Of a stretch of DNA of 64,000 nt, positions 34,857 to 43,024 are shown piece after piece. Location: positions 186,001 through 250,000 of the forward strand of contig NZ_RCVM01000001.1 in the NCBI RefSeq assembly GCF_003686955.1, written 5' to 3'. The DNA comes from Streptococcus hillyeri (GTDB lineage: Bacteria > Bacillota > Bacilli > Lactobacillales > Streptococcaceae). Both the position numbers and the translations under genes were made by a program. Every line of letters begins with the position of its first letter. The stretch's first letter is position 1. Under the pieces are notes generated by a model. It saw nothing but the letters and a program-made list of their open reading frames with translations. It did not search any database and was not told the origin of the DNA.

Positions 34857-36194
34857 ATGAGAGTATTTATTCAAGAATCTCATAAAGAGCAAGTTATTTC
34901 AGCCATCCAGAGACTAGTTGCTTTTCCGTCCGTATGCAATGAAGGTGAGAATGGAACGCCGTTTGGTCAGTCGATATCTGATGTACTGACAGATACTTTA
35001 ACCCTTTGTAGCGAATTAGGGTTTAAAACTTATCGAGACCCAGACGGTTATTACGGCTACGCTGAGGTTGGAGAAGGTAGCGACTTACTAGCTATTCTTT
35101 GCCACTTAGATGTGGTTCCTGCTGGTGATTTATCGAAATGGGACAGTCATCCTTTTGAAGCTGTTATCAGAGATGGTAATCTCTATGGTCGCGGTGTTCA
35201 AGATGATAAAGGCCCGTCAATGGCGGCACTCTTTGCGGTCAAAGCTCTGATGGACTGTGGTGAAAAATTGACGAAACGGATTCGTTTTATCTTTGGGACA
35301 GATGAGGAGACCCTATGGCGTTGCCTCCGTTATTATACCGAAAAGGAAGAGGTTGCAACGATGGGATTTGCACCAGATTCAACCTTTCCTGTGACTTATG
35401 CTGAGAAGGGGCTTTTACAAGCCAGGCTCCTTGGTCCAGGTAGTGAGCTCCTTGCTCTCGAAGCTGGTGATGCCTACAATGTTGTCCCAGCCAAAGCTAC
35501 TTATCAAGGTCCTTTGTCAAAAGCCCTAGCCCAGCAATTACGTTCTCTAGATTTTGCCTTTGAAGAAAAAGCTGACGCTATCACAGTATTAGGATTAGCT
35601 AAGCACACTAAGGATGCACCATCTGGTATCAATGCCATTGTCAGATTGGCCAAAGGCTTGCATGTATTAGTTGAGCATCCCGCTTTAGCCTTTATCTTTA
35701 AAGGAGTTGGGGAAGACGCAACTGGTGAAAAGTTGTTAGGAAAAATTTGGGATCAAGAATCAGGCAACCTGTCTTTCAACATTGCAGGAGTGACCATCAC
35801 CGAAGACAGCTCTGAAATCCGCTTAGACTTAAGAATTCCAGTTCTGGCAGATGTGAAAAAAGTGATGTCAGATTTAAACGATGCTGCTCAACAGTACGGC
35901 TTAACCTATGTTGAACACGATTATTTGCCACCGCTTTATGTTCCCAAGGATAGCGACTTAGTTACGACTCTTATGTCCGTTTACCAAGATAAAACTGGTG
36001 ACATGACGCCTGCCAAATCATCAGGAGGAGCAACGTTTGCCAGAACCATGCCAAATTGTGTTGCCTATGGCGCGTGTTTCCCAGACTCTGACAAGACCGA
36101 ACACCAAGAAAATGAGTACCTAGCTTTATCAGATATCTACAAGGCCATGGACATCTACGCAGAAGCAGTGTATCGTTTAGCTTGTGAGAAGTAA
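34857..36194 (+). CDS. M20-family dipeptidase, PepV-like
   Basis: 445 residues, a two-zinc aminopeptidase of the M20A/PepV group. Metal and catalytic motifs: LLAILCHLDVVPAGD (His-x-Asp), GRGVQDDKGP (bridging Asp), FGTDEETLW (Glu-Glu), and a late conserved SSGGATFARTMPN with GACFPDS. A lid domain lies between residues about 190 and 330. It hydrolyses dipeptides in the cytoplasm. The start has no clear Shine-Dalgarno; TATAAT at 34830-34835 puts the transcript start about 15 nt before the ATG. Confidence 0.88.
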   Translation: MRVFIQESHKEQVISAIQRLVAFPSVCNEGENGTPFGQSISDVLTDTLTLCSELGFKTYRDPDGYYGYAEVGEGSDLLAILCHLDVVPAGDLSKWDSHPFEAVIRDGNLYGRGVQDDKGPSMAALFAVKALMDCGEKLTKRIRFIFGTDEETLWRCLRYYTEKEEVATMGFAPDSTFPVTYAEKGLLQARLLGPGSELLALEAGDAYNVVPAKATYQGPLSKALAQQLRSLDFAFEEKADAITVLGLAKHTKDAPSGINAIVRLAKGLHVLVEHPALAFIFKGVGEDATGEKLLGKIWDQESGNLSFNIAGVTITEDSSEIRLDLRIPVLADVKKVMSDLNDAAQQYGLTYVEHDYLPPLYVPKDSDLVTTLMSVYQDKTGDMTPAKSSGGATFARTMPNCVAYGACFPDSDKTEHQENEYLALSDIYKAMDIYAEAVYRLACEK

Positions 36195-36227
36195 GCCAAG
36201 ATATGACTTCACTATAAGGAGGTAGAG

Positions 36228-37274
36228 ATGTCTTTTGTTAAGAAAATTATTGATGATTACTTAGAGGGTAACCGAGGCACTCTATCTTATTTTGATAAAG
36301 AGGGAAATGTTCATGCTATTAGGACATATGCTGACAAGAGTCATTATCCGTCCTATGAAGATTATTATCTGGCTATGGGTGTTCGGATTAATAAAGAAGT
36401 GCAGAATAAGTATACTAGAAAACTAAGATTTTGGGCCTTTTGGGAAGCCATACAAATGCCTGCCATTTTATTTTCTCTTCTAATCGGTGTCGTTTCCATC
36501 ATTCTAGCTTTTATCACTAGGGGAGAAGGATGGCCTGAGGGAATTGTTTCCTCTGCCACTCTTTTTGGTATGGGACCTATGTTTGGTTACATGTCTTATA
36601 ATTGGTTTTTCAAATCATGGGTGATAACAAGTTTTGAAAATGCCTATAATAAAGAACTCGCTAAGAAAAAATCAACAATAGCCCTTCAGAAAGTTAAACG
36701 TGAAAAGAACTGGGTGCATATTGTTACGGTTGTTGCCTTGCTAGCTTTGGGCTATTTTGATAGTTGGATTTCCGTGGCTAAAATTTTGATAATTGCCTTT
36801 TCTTCGATGGCATTTGGTATGATTGAAGGGCTGCTATTTATTGGTCTAGGACAACTCTTTTCACCACTGTTTTCAAAAAAAGCGGAGCTTAAACTAAAAC
36901 AAGAGCAACAATTGGAACTCTCTCCTGAGCTTATGAAGCAGGTCAAAAAATGGTTTAGGGTTATTCATCAAGATTTTCACACAGAAAAATATGCGATCGC
37001 TTTTGACCGTTTTGGCGCTTCTCAGAAGACCCGTGAAGAATTTCATCAAGAGATTCAGAATTTCTTGAGTGAGCAAAAACTGACGGCATTCCATCTCGTT
37101 TCTTTTGAGGAAACAGAACTTTCTGTTTTAGAGATTACAGATCATCAGTTTGAAGTTGATTTGTTTCTTTACGATACGGTTGCTCAAGAATTTCCAGAAT
37201 TTTATCTCATTTGCAAAGTGAACTACCAAGGAAATCAGCTAAAGAGTATTGAATTGGTAGAAGTTGGTTATTAA
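36228..37274 (+). CDS. Membrane protein of unknown function
   Basis: 348 residues. Soluble residues 1-65 are followed by two membrane pairs (about 78-98 and 105-125; 163-180 and 185-210) and then a soluble C-terminal domain of about 130 residues. No family is recognised. An AAGGAGG site lies 6 nt upstream of the ATG, so it is expressed. It follows the PepV-like gene by 33 nt, probably in the same transcript; no functional link is evident. Confidence 0.65.
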   Translation: MSFVKKIIDDYLEGNRGTLSYFDKEGNVHAIRTYADKSHYPSYEDYYLAMGVRINKEVQNKYTRKLRFWAFWEAIQMPAILFSLLIGVVSIILAFITRGEGWPEGIVSSATLFGMGPMFGYMSYNWFFKSWVITSFENAYNKELAKKKSTIALQKVKREKNWVHIVTVVALLALGYFDSWISVAKILIIAFSSMAFGMIEGLLFIGLGQLFSPLFSKKAELKLKQEQQLELSPELMKQVKKWFRVIHQDFHTEKYAIAFDRFGASQKTREEFHQEIQNFLSEQKLTAFHLVSFEETELSVLEITDHQFEVDLFLYDTVAQEFPEFYLICKVNYQGNQLKSIELVEVGY

Positions 37275-37351
37275 ATCAACAGAAGTGTATGATTATTGAA
37301 AATAGAGATAATATTTTGTAACATCAGTGCAAGTTTATTCGCTATAAGTTA

Positions 37352-37380
37352 TTGACAGTGAATGGAAAAAATGATAGTAT
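37352..37380 (+). promoter_or_regulatory. Promoter of tRNA-Ser
   Basis: Consensus -35 TTGACA (37352-37357), 17-nt spacer, -10 TAGTAT (37375-37380), 13 nt before the tRNA. Confidence 0.8.
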
Positions 37381-37393
37381 AAATCATGTAGTT

Positions 37394-37483
37394 GGAGGAT
37401 TACCCAAGTCCGGCTGAAGGGAACGGTCTTGAAAACCGTCAGGCGTGTAAAAGCGTGCGTGGGTTCGAATCCCACATCCTCCT
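37394..37483 (+). tRNA. tRNA-Ser (anticodon TGA)
   Basis: The acceptor stem GGAGGAT pairs with ATCCTCC (37476-37482). The anticodon arm ACGGTCTTGAAAACCGT has TGA at 37430-37432. A long class II variable arm (about 37441-37460) and the T-arm GTGGGTTCGAATCCCAC are present. No CCA is encoded. It reads UCA-type serine codons. A terminator follows. Confidence 0.95.
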
Positions 37484-37498
37484 TACTTTATGAGATAT

Positions 37499-37533
37499 CA
37501 AAAGAGAATGAGATTACTTGTTCTCTTTTTTTG
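37499..37533 (+). terminator. Terminator after tRNA-Ser
   Basis: A 9-bp stem AAAAGAGAA (37500-37508) with TTCTCTTTT (37521-37529) and a 12-nt loop, then a T run. Confidence 0.8.
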
Positions 37534-37563
37534 TTGTCCATTTCTGGATTAGAAATTTTATGG

Positions 37564-37569
37564 TATAAT
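37564..37569 (+). promoter_or_regulatory. Extended -10 promoter of metG
   Basis: TATGGTATAAT with the hexamer at 37564-37569, about 48 nt before the metG ATG. There is no T-box or SAM riboswitch in the short leader. Confidence 0.5.
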
Positions 37570-37617
37570 AAACTGTTACATCAAAAAGGTTTCATTAGCC
37601 TTGAAAGGATTTAGAAA

Positions 37618-39678
37618 ATGACAGAAAATAACTCATTTTACATTACCACGCCGATTTATTACCCATCTGGGAAATTGCACATCGGTAACGCTACGACAAC
37701 TATCGCCTGTGATGTTTTAGCACGTTACAAGCGCATGATGAACAAAGATGTTTTTTATTTGACTGGTCTTGATGAGCATGGTCAAAAGATTCAAACAAAA
37801 GCTGAAGAAGCAGGATTATCGCCCCAGGAATATGTGGACGGTATGGCTGTTGGGGTTAAAGCGCTGTGGGAACTTTTGGGTATTAGCTATAACCAATTTA
37901 TCCGCACAACTGACGATTATCATGAGACTGTAGTTGCTGCTGTTTTTGAAAAATTGCTGGCGCAAGGTGACATTTACCTTGGTGAGTACTCAGGTTGGTA
38001 TTCTGTATCAGATGAAGAGTTTTTCACCGAAAGTCAATTAGCAGAAGTTTTCCGTGATGAGGCTGGCAATGTGATTGGCGGTATTGCACCATCTGGACAT
38101 GAAGTTGAGTTAGTTACAGAGGAATCGTATTTCTTTAAACTTAGCAAGTACCAAAAACATTTGGAAGCCTTCTTTAAGGCTCACCCAGATTTTATTAGTC
38201 CAAATTCTCGCATGAATGAAATGTTGAAAAACTTCATTGAGCCTGGTTTGGAAGATTTGGCGGTTTCTCGGACAACCTTTACTTGGGGGGTACAAGTCCC
38301 ATCAAATCCAAAACACGTGGTTTACGTTTGGATTGATGCCCTCTTGAACTATGCGACAGCTCTTGGTTATGGACAAACTGATACGGCGAATTTTGACAAG
38401 TTCTGGCTAGGTAATACTGTCACAAAATCTTGGACAGATGAAACTGATAAAACTTGGGAATTTCAGGTGGCATCAGAAGTTAATCATATGATTGCGAAAG
38501 ACATCTTGCGTTTCCACAGCATTTACTGGCCGATTATCTTGATGGCGCTTGATTTGCCATTGCCAAATCGCTTGATTGCCCACGGTTGGTTTGTCATACA
38601 AGATGGTAAAATGTCTAAGTCTAAAGGGAATGTCGTTTACCCTGAAATGTTGGTAGAGCGTTTCGGACTTGATCCACTTCGCTATTACCTCATGCGTAGC
38701 CTCCCAGTTGGTTCAGATGGAACATTCACCCCAGAAGATTATGTAGGTCGTATCAACTATGAATTGGCGAATGACCTTGGAAACTTGCTCAACCGTACAG
38801 TAGCTATGATTAACAAATACTTTGGTGGTGATATCCCTGCCTTTGCACAAGCAACTGATTTTGATGCTGATTTGGCAGCAGTGGTTGCTGAAAACTTGGG
38901 AGCCTACCATAAAAACATGGATGCGGTTGATTACCCACGCGCTCTAGAAGCCGTTTGGAATATCATTTCTCGTACCAACAAGTACATTGACGAGACAGCT
39001 CCTTGGGTTCTTGCTAAAGATGAAGCTGACCGTGAGAAATTGGCAGCAGTTATGGCACATTTAGCAGCTAGTCTGCGCGTGGTGGCTCACCTGATTCAAC
39101 CATTCATGATGGAAACATCAAATGCCATAATGGCACAATTGGGACTTGGCTCTGCCTTTGACCTTAAAAATCTTGAATTGTCAGGACTTCCAACAGGTAT
39201 CAAGGTGGTTGAAAAAGGTACCCCAATCTTCCCACGTCTTGACATGGAAGAGGAAATTGCCTACATCAAGGAACAAATGACAGCAGGCAAACCAGCTACT
39301 GAAAAAGAATGGAACCCAGAAGAGGTTGAATTGAAATCTTCTAAGGATGAGATTAAATTTGAAACCTTCGATGCAGTAGAAATCCGTGTCGCAGAAGTCA
39401 AGGAAGTCTCTAAGGTAGAAGGTTCTGATAAACTTCTCTGCTTCCGCTTAGACGCAGGCGATGGAGAAGACCGCCAAATCTTGTCGGGTATTGCCAAATT
39501 CTATCCAAATGAACAAGAATTGGTCGGCAAAAAACTCCAAATCGTTGCCAACCTCAAACCACGTAAAATGATGAAAAAATACATCAGCCAAGGCATGATT
39601 CTCTCAGCAGAACATGACGGCAAACTAACAGTCTTAACAGTAGCCCCAAGTGTACCAAATGGAAGCGTGATTGGGTAA
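37618..39678 (+). CDS. metG: Methionyl-tRNA synthetase
   Basis: 686 residues. The class I HIGH motif is HIGN (residues 21-24) and the KMSKS loop is at residues 331-335. The C-terminal part (about 575-686) is a dimerising OB-fold tRNA-binding domain ([22 protein letters not shown]). Around residues 264-288, between ANFDKFW and [12 protein letters not shown], there is an extra stretch of about 20 residues ([18 protein letters not shown]) that streptococcal relatives of about 665 residues lack, as I remember them. The frame is intact, so the enzyme is presumably active. Confidence 0.95.
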   Translation: MTENNSFYITTPIYYPSGKLHIGNATTTIACDVLARYKRMMNKDVFYLTGLDEHGQKIQTKAEEAGLSPQEYVDGMAVGVKALWELLGISYNQFIRTTDDYHETVVAAVFEKLLAQGDIYLGEYSGWYSVSDEEFFTESQLAEVFRDEAGNVIGGIAPSGHEVELVTEESYFFKLSKYQKHLEAFFKAHPDFISPNSRMNEMLKNFIEPGLEDLAVSRTTFTWGVQVPSNPKHVVYVWIDALLNYATALGYGQTDTANFDKFWLGNTVTKSWTDETDKTWEFQVASEVNHMIAKDILRFHSIYWPIILMALDLPLPNRLIAHGWFVIQDGKMSKSKGNVVYPEMLVERFGLDPLRYYLMRSLPVGSDGTFTPEDYVGRINYELANDLGNLLNRTVAMINKYFGGDIPAFAQATDFDADLAAVVAENLGAYHKNMDAVDYPRALEAVWNIISRTNKYIDETAPWVLAKDEADREKLAAVMAHLAASLRVVAHLIQPFMMETSNAIMAQLGLGSAFDLKNLELSGLPTGIKVVEKGTPIFPRLDMEEEIAYIKEQMTAGKPATEKEWNPEEVELKSSKDEIKFETFDAVEIRVAEVKEVSKVEGSDKLLCFRLDAGDGEDRQILSGIAKFYPNEQELVGKKLQIVANLKPRKMMKKYISQGMILSAEHDGKLTVLTVAPSVPNGSVIG

Positions 39679-39686
39679 AATAATTC

Positions 39687-39720
39687 AAAACAGCCTCGCA
39701 ACTTGCGAAGCTGTTTTTGT
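39687..39720 (+). terminator. Bidirectional terminator after metG
   Basis: An 8-bp stem AAAACAGC (39687-39694) with GCTGTTTT (39710-39717) and an inner CGCAA/TTGCG stem; T/A runs on both sides can serve the convergent small-protein operon. Confidence 0.8.
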
Positions 39721-39744
39721 CTTGTTTAACTAATTGAGTGTCAA

Positions 39745-40002
39745 TCAATATTTCATCTGTGAGGCGATATAGAAGAAGATGATTATCACGATTGTTGGCA
39801 AAAGGAGTCCAATAATATTTAAACAGATTTCAAAAAGATAATTAGACTGAGATTTTCGATGTTCCCTAATAGCAAGGATTAGTCCAATAAAGCTACAGAA
39901 AAAGCCTTCAAGGAGATGTCCTGTTTGTTTTTCAAGGAAAAGGGCTAGTATTCCTAGCATTAAGGGGATGAAATTTCTTTTCTTTTTCAGCAATTTAAAC
40001 AC
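39745..40002 (-). CDS. Small membrane protein, unknown
   Basis: 85 residues with a basic N-terminus (FKLLKKKRNF), hydrophobic segments about 12-48 and 62-80, and a charged linker REHRKSQS. No family is recognised. It is the last gene of the - strand operon that includes the YraQ-type permease; it lies 10 nt past the preceding gene. Confidence 0.55.
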   Translation of the reverse strand: MFKLLKKKRNFIPLMLGILALFLEKQTGHLLEGFFCSFIGLILAIREHRKSQSNYLFEICLNIIGLLLPTIVIIIFFYIASQMKY

Positions 40003-40012
40003 TCCTTATCTT

Positions 40013-40291
40013 TTAGAGTAATGTTATGAGCTGTCGTAATAACCAGATGAAGATTAAACTGGAAACCACTCCTACCAAGCTGAGAAGTAGTAGAAATGGC
40101 TCTTTGGAATACATAAAAACTTTCAGAAATAGATAAATAGAGACCAAAGTGACAATAATATAAATGGCATAAATGATAATAAGTGACCAGGTTAGCAGTT
40201 GTCGTAATCTTGGCTTTGTTGTTCCACCATTTAGGACAAAGCTACTAGCCCAAAACGAGAGTGGGATAATAAGAGCTAGAAAAAGGTTCAT
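40013..40291 (-). CDS. Small membrane protein, unknown
   Basis: 92 residues from the ATG at 40291, chosen because AAGGAGAG lies 5 nt upstream; an earlier frame extension overlaps the neighbouring gene. It has three hydrophobic segments with a Lys-Pro-Arg loop (TTKPRLRQ) after the first. It lies 10 nt after the TIGR03943 gene. Function unknown; membership of the permease operon is its only clue. Confidence 0.55.
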   Translation of the reverse strand: MNLFLALIIPLSFWASSFVLNGGTTKPRLRQLLTWSLIIIYAIYIIVTLVSIYLFLKVFMYSKEPFLLLLSLVGVVSSLIFIWLLRQLITLL

Positions 40292-40301
40292 GACTCTCTC
40301 C

Positions 40302-41120
40302 TTAAAACACACGGTAAACATAGGGATTATCAGGTTGATTGACCTGGTTTTCGTTTTCAATATGGAGAACTGGCAAGGTTTGTTCTAGTTGTTGGTTATA
40401 TTCTAATTTCAGATGACCTGTGACAGTCACCCAAGAGTTGTCTTGGTAAGTTTGTGTGCCACCAGTGGTCAGCAGACCATAAACTCCAGAATCGGCAATG
40501 CAGTGGATGATCCCAAAACGGAAAAGAAATTGATGTCCCTCGTGCTCAGGTTCATTGTAGACAAAGCCTGTGAAGCGGATGCTTTTCCCTAAAAAGGCAT
40601 CAGGGTAGAGGTAAATCAGCTCCATGACCTCCATGTAGTTGTCGGTCGTAATCTCGACTTGATTACTCTCTGAATATTTGGCTAGCGCCTTCTGCATTTC
40701 TTTTTGGTAGCCTGTCGCTGTGAAATAAAGGCTGGTGTCAGGTTTGAGGTATTGCACCTCTGAACCTTCTTGTTCAGCAACCTCGAGGTTTGAGCCAGCC
40801 GCCAAAGGAAAGTTATAGCCCTTGGCAGATACAGTAGTTGCGTCGAGGGTTACGGTAGGAACAAGCAGGGCAACGAAAATGGGAAACATCAAAATGATCG
40901 GGCTGGTTAGCACCGCTATTTTCCCAGACAAATGGCTGTGCATCTTAAGGTTTTTCACCCAAATCACCAGTTGAACGATAGCAAGAATCAGCGAGAGTGC
41001 CATAGAAATGTAGGCTAGATAAGTATAGTGAGTATTGATATATTGGTCCAGCTTTCCAGACAGGTAGAGATACATGGACATCTCAAAATAGCCAGCTAAA
41101 ATCAAAAAACGAATCATCAC
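40302..41120 (-). CDS. TIGR03943 family permease subunit (YcgQ-like)
   Basis: 272 residues. Three membrane helices lie in the first 105 residues, followed by an extracytoplasmic OB-like domain with YPDAFLGKSIRFTGFVYNEPEH, FLFRFGIIHCIADSGVYGLL and DNSWVTVTGHL, all typical of TIGR03943. It overlaps the upstream permease gene by 4 nt (ATGA). In Bacillus the ycgR-ycgQ pair is in the Zur regulon, so a metal-related transport role is plausible here. Confidence 0.85.
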   Translation of the reverse strand: MMIRFLILAGYFEMSMYLYLSGKLDQYINTHYTYLAYISMALSLILAIVQLVIWVKNLKMHSHLSGKIAVLTSPIILMFPIFVALLVPTVTLDATTVSAKGYNFPLAAGSNLEVAEQEGSEVQYLKPDTSLYFTATGYQKEMQKALAKYSESNQVEITTDNYMEVMELIYLYPDAFLGKSIRFTGFVYNEPEHEGHQFLFRFGIIHCIADSGVYGLLTTGGTQTYQDNSWVTVTGHLKLEYNQQLEQTLPVLHIENENQVNQPDNPYVYRVF

Positions 41121-42013
41121 ATCACCCCCAATATTAAGCAGTAAATCACAACCATCAGACTAGATGTACCGACAAAAAAGAAAATGAATGACGGTTTAAA
41201 GGACTTGGCCATCATGAGCAAGTTTTTGATATCCACCATGGGACCAATCAATAAAAAGGCCATGACAGGTGCGATGCCAAAACTTGAAAGCAGAGAAGCA
41301 CCGATAAAGGCATCTGCTTCGCTACAAAGTGATAGGATAAAGGCCATGAGCATGAGGATTAGAATGCCAAGGAGCGGTGTCGTACTGATGGAAGTCAAAA
41401 TTCGTGTTGGGAGGTAAATCTGCATGGCAGAAGCCACCAAGGTTCCCAAAATCAAGTAGCGTCCGACATCAAAAAAGTCATCAATAGCATGAGCCAAGGC
41501 ATAGAAAATCTTTTGCCAGAAAGTTTTATCTGAATAGTCATGAAAATGGTTAGGCTGCGCAGTTGGTTTTAAAATGTCATCATCAACCACAAAGGCTAAG
41601 AGAGTGCCCAAAATGAAGGCAATGAGAATGGCTCCTACAAGTCTTAAGGTGACAAAGCGCCAGCTATTTCCAAAAGCAGAATAAGTGGCAAAAAGAACAA
41701 CAGGATTAATGATAGGAGCTGTTGCCAAAAAGGGAACGGCAGTGTAGCTCGGCACTTTTTTCTCTAAAAAGCGGTTGATAATGGGAACAATGCCGCACTC
41801 ACAGGAAGGAAAAACAAAACCAATCAAACTTCCGAAAAGAATACGGAGGAACTTGTTTTTTGGCAGAAAACGTTCCACAACCGTGTGAGTAACAAAGACC
41901 TCAATAAAACCTGAGAGGATGGCACCAATCAGAACGAAAGGCAGGGCTTCTATGATAATGGAAAGAAAGACTGCCATCCATTGGAGGACATGGTTGGGTA
42001 AAAAATCTAGCAT
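41117..42013 (-). CDS. YraQ/YcgR-type permease (COG0701, DUF318)
   Basis: 298 residues with about eight membrane helices. Family marks: SGFIEVFVTHTVVERFLP, FPSCECGIVPI with the Cys-Glu-Cys motif (likely metal or thiol contact), PFLATAPIINPVVLFATYSAFG and LCSEADAFIGASLL. Relatives export or handle metals, arsenicals or small thiol ligands. It is paired with the TIGR03943 subunit downstream and overlaps by 1 nt with the glycine-zipper-like gene upstream. No AdcR/Zur-like box is evident near the operon start. Confidence 0.88.
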   Translation of the reverse strand: MLDFLPNHVLQWMAVFLSIIIEALPFVLIGAILSGFIEVFVTHTVVERFLPKNKFLRILFGSLIGFVFPSCECGIVPIINRFLEKKVPSYTAVPFLATAPIINPVVLFATYSAFGNSWRFVTLRLVGAILIAFILGTLLAFVVDDDILKPTAQPNHFHDYSDKTFWQKIFYALAHAIDDFFDVGRYLILGTLVASAMQIYLPTRILTSISTTPLLGILILMLMAFILSLCSEADAFIGASLLSSFGIAPVMAFLLIGPMVDIKNLLMMAKSFKPSFIFFFVGTSSLMVVIYCLILGVM

Positions 42014-42240
42014 TAGTCACCTTTTTCCTTAGAGAGCAGGGCAACAATAAGTCCTAGTAACATACCGATACCAGGGCCATAACTCAATCCCAGTAAAGGT
42101 TTTCCAAACATTTCTCCAAAAATTAGTCCGATACTAGTACCTAAACTAAGTCCCAATGAAATACCTATTGCCAGTTGATTATCAGTGTTTTTATTATTGT
42201 TTTTTGCCACTTGATTTTCCTTTCCATTTTTCATAGGCAT
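42013..42240 (-). CDS. Small glycine-zipper-like membrane protein
   Basis: 75 residues. A polar Asn/Lys-rich N-terminus (KNGKENQVAKNNNKNTDNQ) precedes two hydrophobic segments with repeated small residues (LGLSLGTSIGLIFGEMFG and GPGIGMLLGLIVALL), a glycine-zipper-like pattern. It may start at 42240 or 42234. It overlaps the upstream small gene by 47 nt and the permease gene by 1 nt. Function unknown. Confidence 0.55.
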   Translation of the reverse strand: MPMKNGKENQVAKNNNKNTDNQLAIGISLGLSLGTSIGLIFGEMFGKPLLGLSYGPGIGMLLGLIVALLSKEKGD

Positions 42241-42370
42241 AGCCAGATAATCCTATAATCAAAACGACAACGACAAATCGCTGCCAACCTTGTTGGAAAA
42301 AACTAGCCACAAGAGCAGCAATAAGACCTACAAGGACATAAAAAAATGTATCACGTTTATTTTTTGTCAT
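42194..42370 (-). CDS. Small membrane protein, unknown
   Basis: 58 residues from the ATG at 42370 with GAGAAAG upstream; an ATG at 42382 would add four residues. It has two hydrophobic segments (FFYVLVGLIAALVASFF and RFVVVVLIIGLSGYAY) and a basic tail (KWKGKSSGKKQ). It overlaps the 42-residue upstream gene by 14 nt, suggesting translational coupling. Confidence 0.5.
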   Translation of the reverse strand: MTKNKRDTFFYVLVGLIAALVASFFQQGWQRFVVVVLIIGLSGYAYEKWKGKSSGKKQ

Positions 42371-42485
42371 GTGCTTTCTCATTGTCTTGAGGTTTCGGGA
42401 AAGTTACCTTTTCAAGGTCAGGGAGTTTTGCGAATGATTCGAGGACTTTTTCTAAGTCGTCTTGTTTTTTATAAGTAATAGCCAT
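42357..42485 (-). CDS. 42-residue acidic/basic soluble small protein, first gene of the permease operon
   Basis: Begins MAITYKKQDDLEKVLESFAK and ends with a charged, unstructured tail (KPQDNEKAHDKK). An AAGGAGA site lies 7 nt before the ATG, and an extended -10 TGATATAAT (hexamer 42518-42513, - strand) lies 27 nt upstream of the ATG. No family is recognised. The good site and the coupled gene chain behind it support real translation. Confidence 0.55.
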   Translation of the reverse strand: MAITYKKQDDLEKVLESFAKLPDLEKVTFPKPQDNEKAHDKK

Positions 42486-42512
42486 AACAGGTCTCCTTTT
42501 TGATTTTTTACC

Positions 42513-42541
42513 ATTATATCACGAATGGTGAAAGACTTAAA
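42513..42541 (-). promoter_or_regulatory. Promoter of the small-protein/permease operon
   Basis: On the - strand an extended -10 TGATATAAT (hexamer 42518-42513) and a weak -35 TTTAAG (42541-42536) at 17-nt spacing. Divergent from the GntR operon promoter 30 nt away. Confidence 0.5.
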
Positions 42542-42573
42542 ATTGAAAAGTAAGTTGTGAGGATGGTTTTCCG

Positions 42574-42602
42574 TTGACAAACAGATTACAATGTTGTATA
42601 GT
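42574..42602 (+). promoter_or_regulatory. Promoter of the GntR-ABC operon
   Basis: Consensus -35 TTGACA (42574-42579), 17-nt spacer, -10 TATAGT (42597-42602). Confidence 0.85.
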
Positions 42603-42618
42603 TACTTATATAAGTAAC
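42601..42618 (+). promoter_or_regulatory. Perfect 18-bp palindromic operator
   Basis: GTTACTTATATAAGTAAC overlaps the last bases of the -10 and the transcription start. It is the expected position and form for autorepression by the YtrA-type GntR regulator encoded next. Confidence 0.75.
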
Positions 42619-42655
42619 TAACTAATTAACTAAAAAACAATAGAGAGGAGAAAAG

Positions 42656-43024
42656 GTGAAATTTAATTATGATAGCGATATATCCCTATTTCAGCAAGTA
42701 GCTCAGCAGTTAGAGGAGTCTATTTTTCAGGGAATTTATGCCGAAGGTGATCAGGTTCCGTCCACGACAGAAATTTCAGCCGCCTATCAAATTAATCCAG
42801 CGACGGTTCTTAAAGGAATGAATCTCTTGGTTGCGGAAGGCGTTCTTGAAAAACGTCGAGGCACAGGGACTTTTGTGACAAGCGGTGCGCTAGCCATTTT
42901 ACAGAAAAAAAGAAGGACGTACTTCAGTGAGCGACAAGTTCATGAGCTAGTTCACATGGCTAAGGGGCTTGGTTTGGAAAAAGCTGAGCTACTAAAACTG
43001 ATTGAGGAGGTGTATGACAAATGA
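42656..43024 (+). CDS. GntR-family regulator, YtrA subfamily
   Basis: 122 residues from a GTG start with GAGGAG upstream. An N-terminal winged helix (LFQQVAQQLEESIFQGIYAEGDQVPSTTEISAAYQINPATVLKGMNLLVAEGVLEKRRGTG split over residues 10-70) is followed by a short helical tail of about 45 residues, the YtrA layout. It controls the ABC genes behind it; an 18-bp perfect operator overlaps its own promoter. The stop overlaps the ATPase gene start by 4 nt (ATGA). Confidence 0.9.
   Translation: MKFNYDSDISLFQQVAQQLEESIFQGIYAEGDQVPSTTEISAAYQINPATVLKGMNLLVAEGVLEKRRGTGTFVTSGALAILQKKRRTYFSERQVHELVHMAKGLGLEKAELLKLIEEVYDK

Noticed and set aside
37564..37617. T-box or SAM riboswitch before metG
   Set aside because: The leader is under 50 nt and has no TGGTACC-type core or S-box elements.
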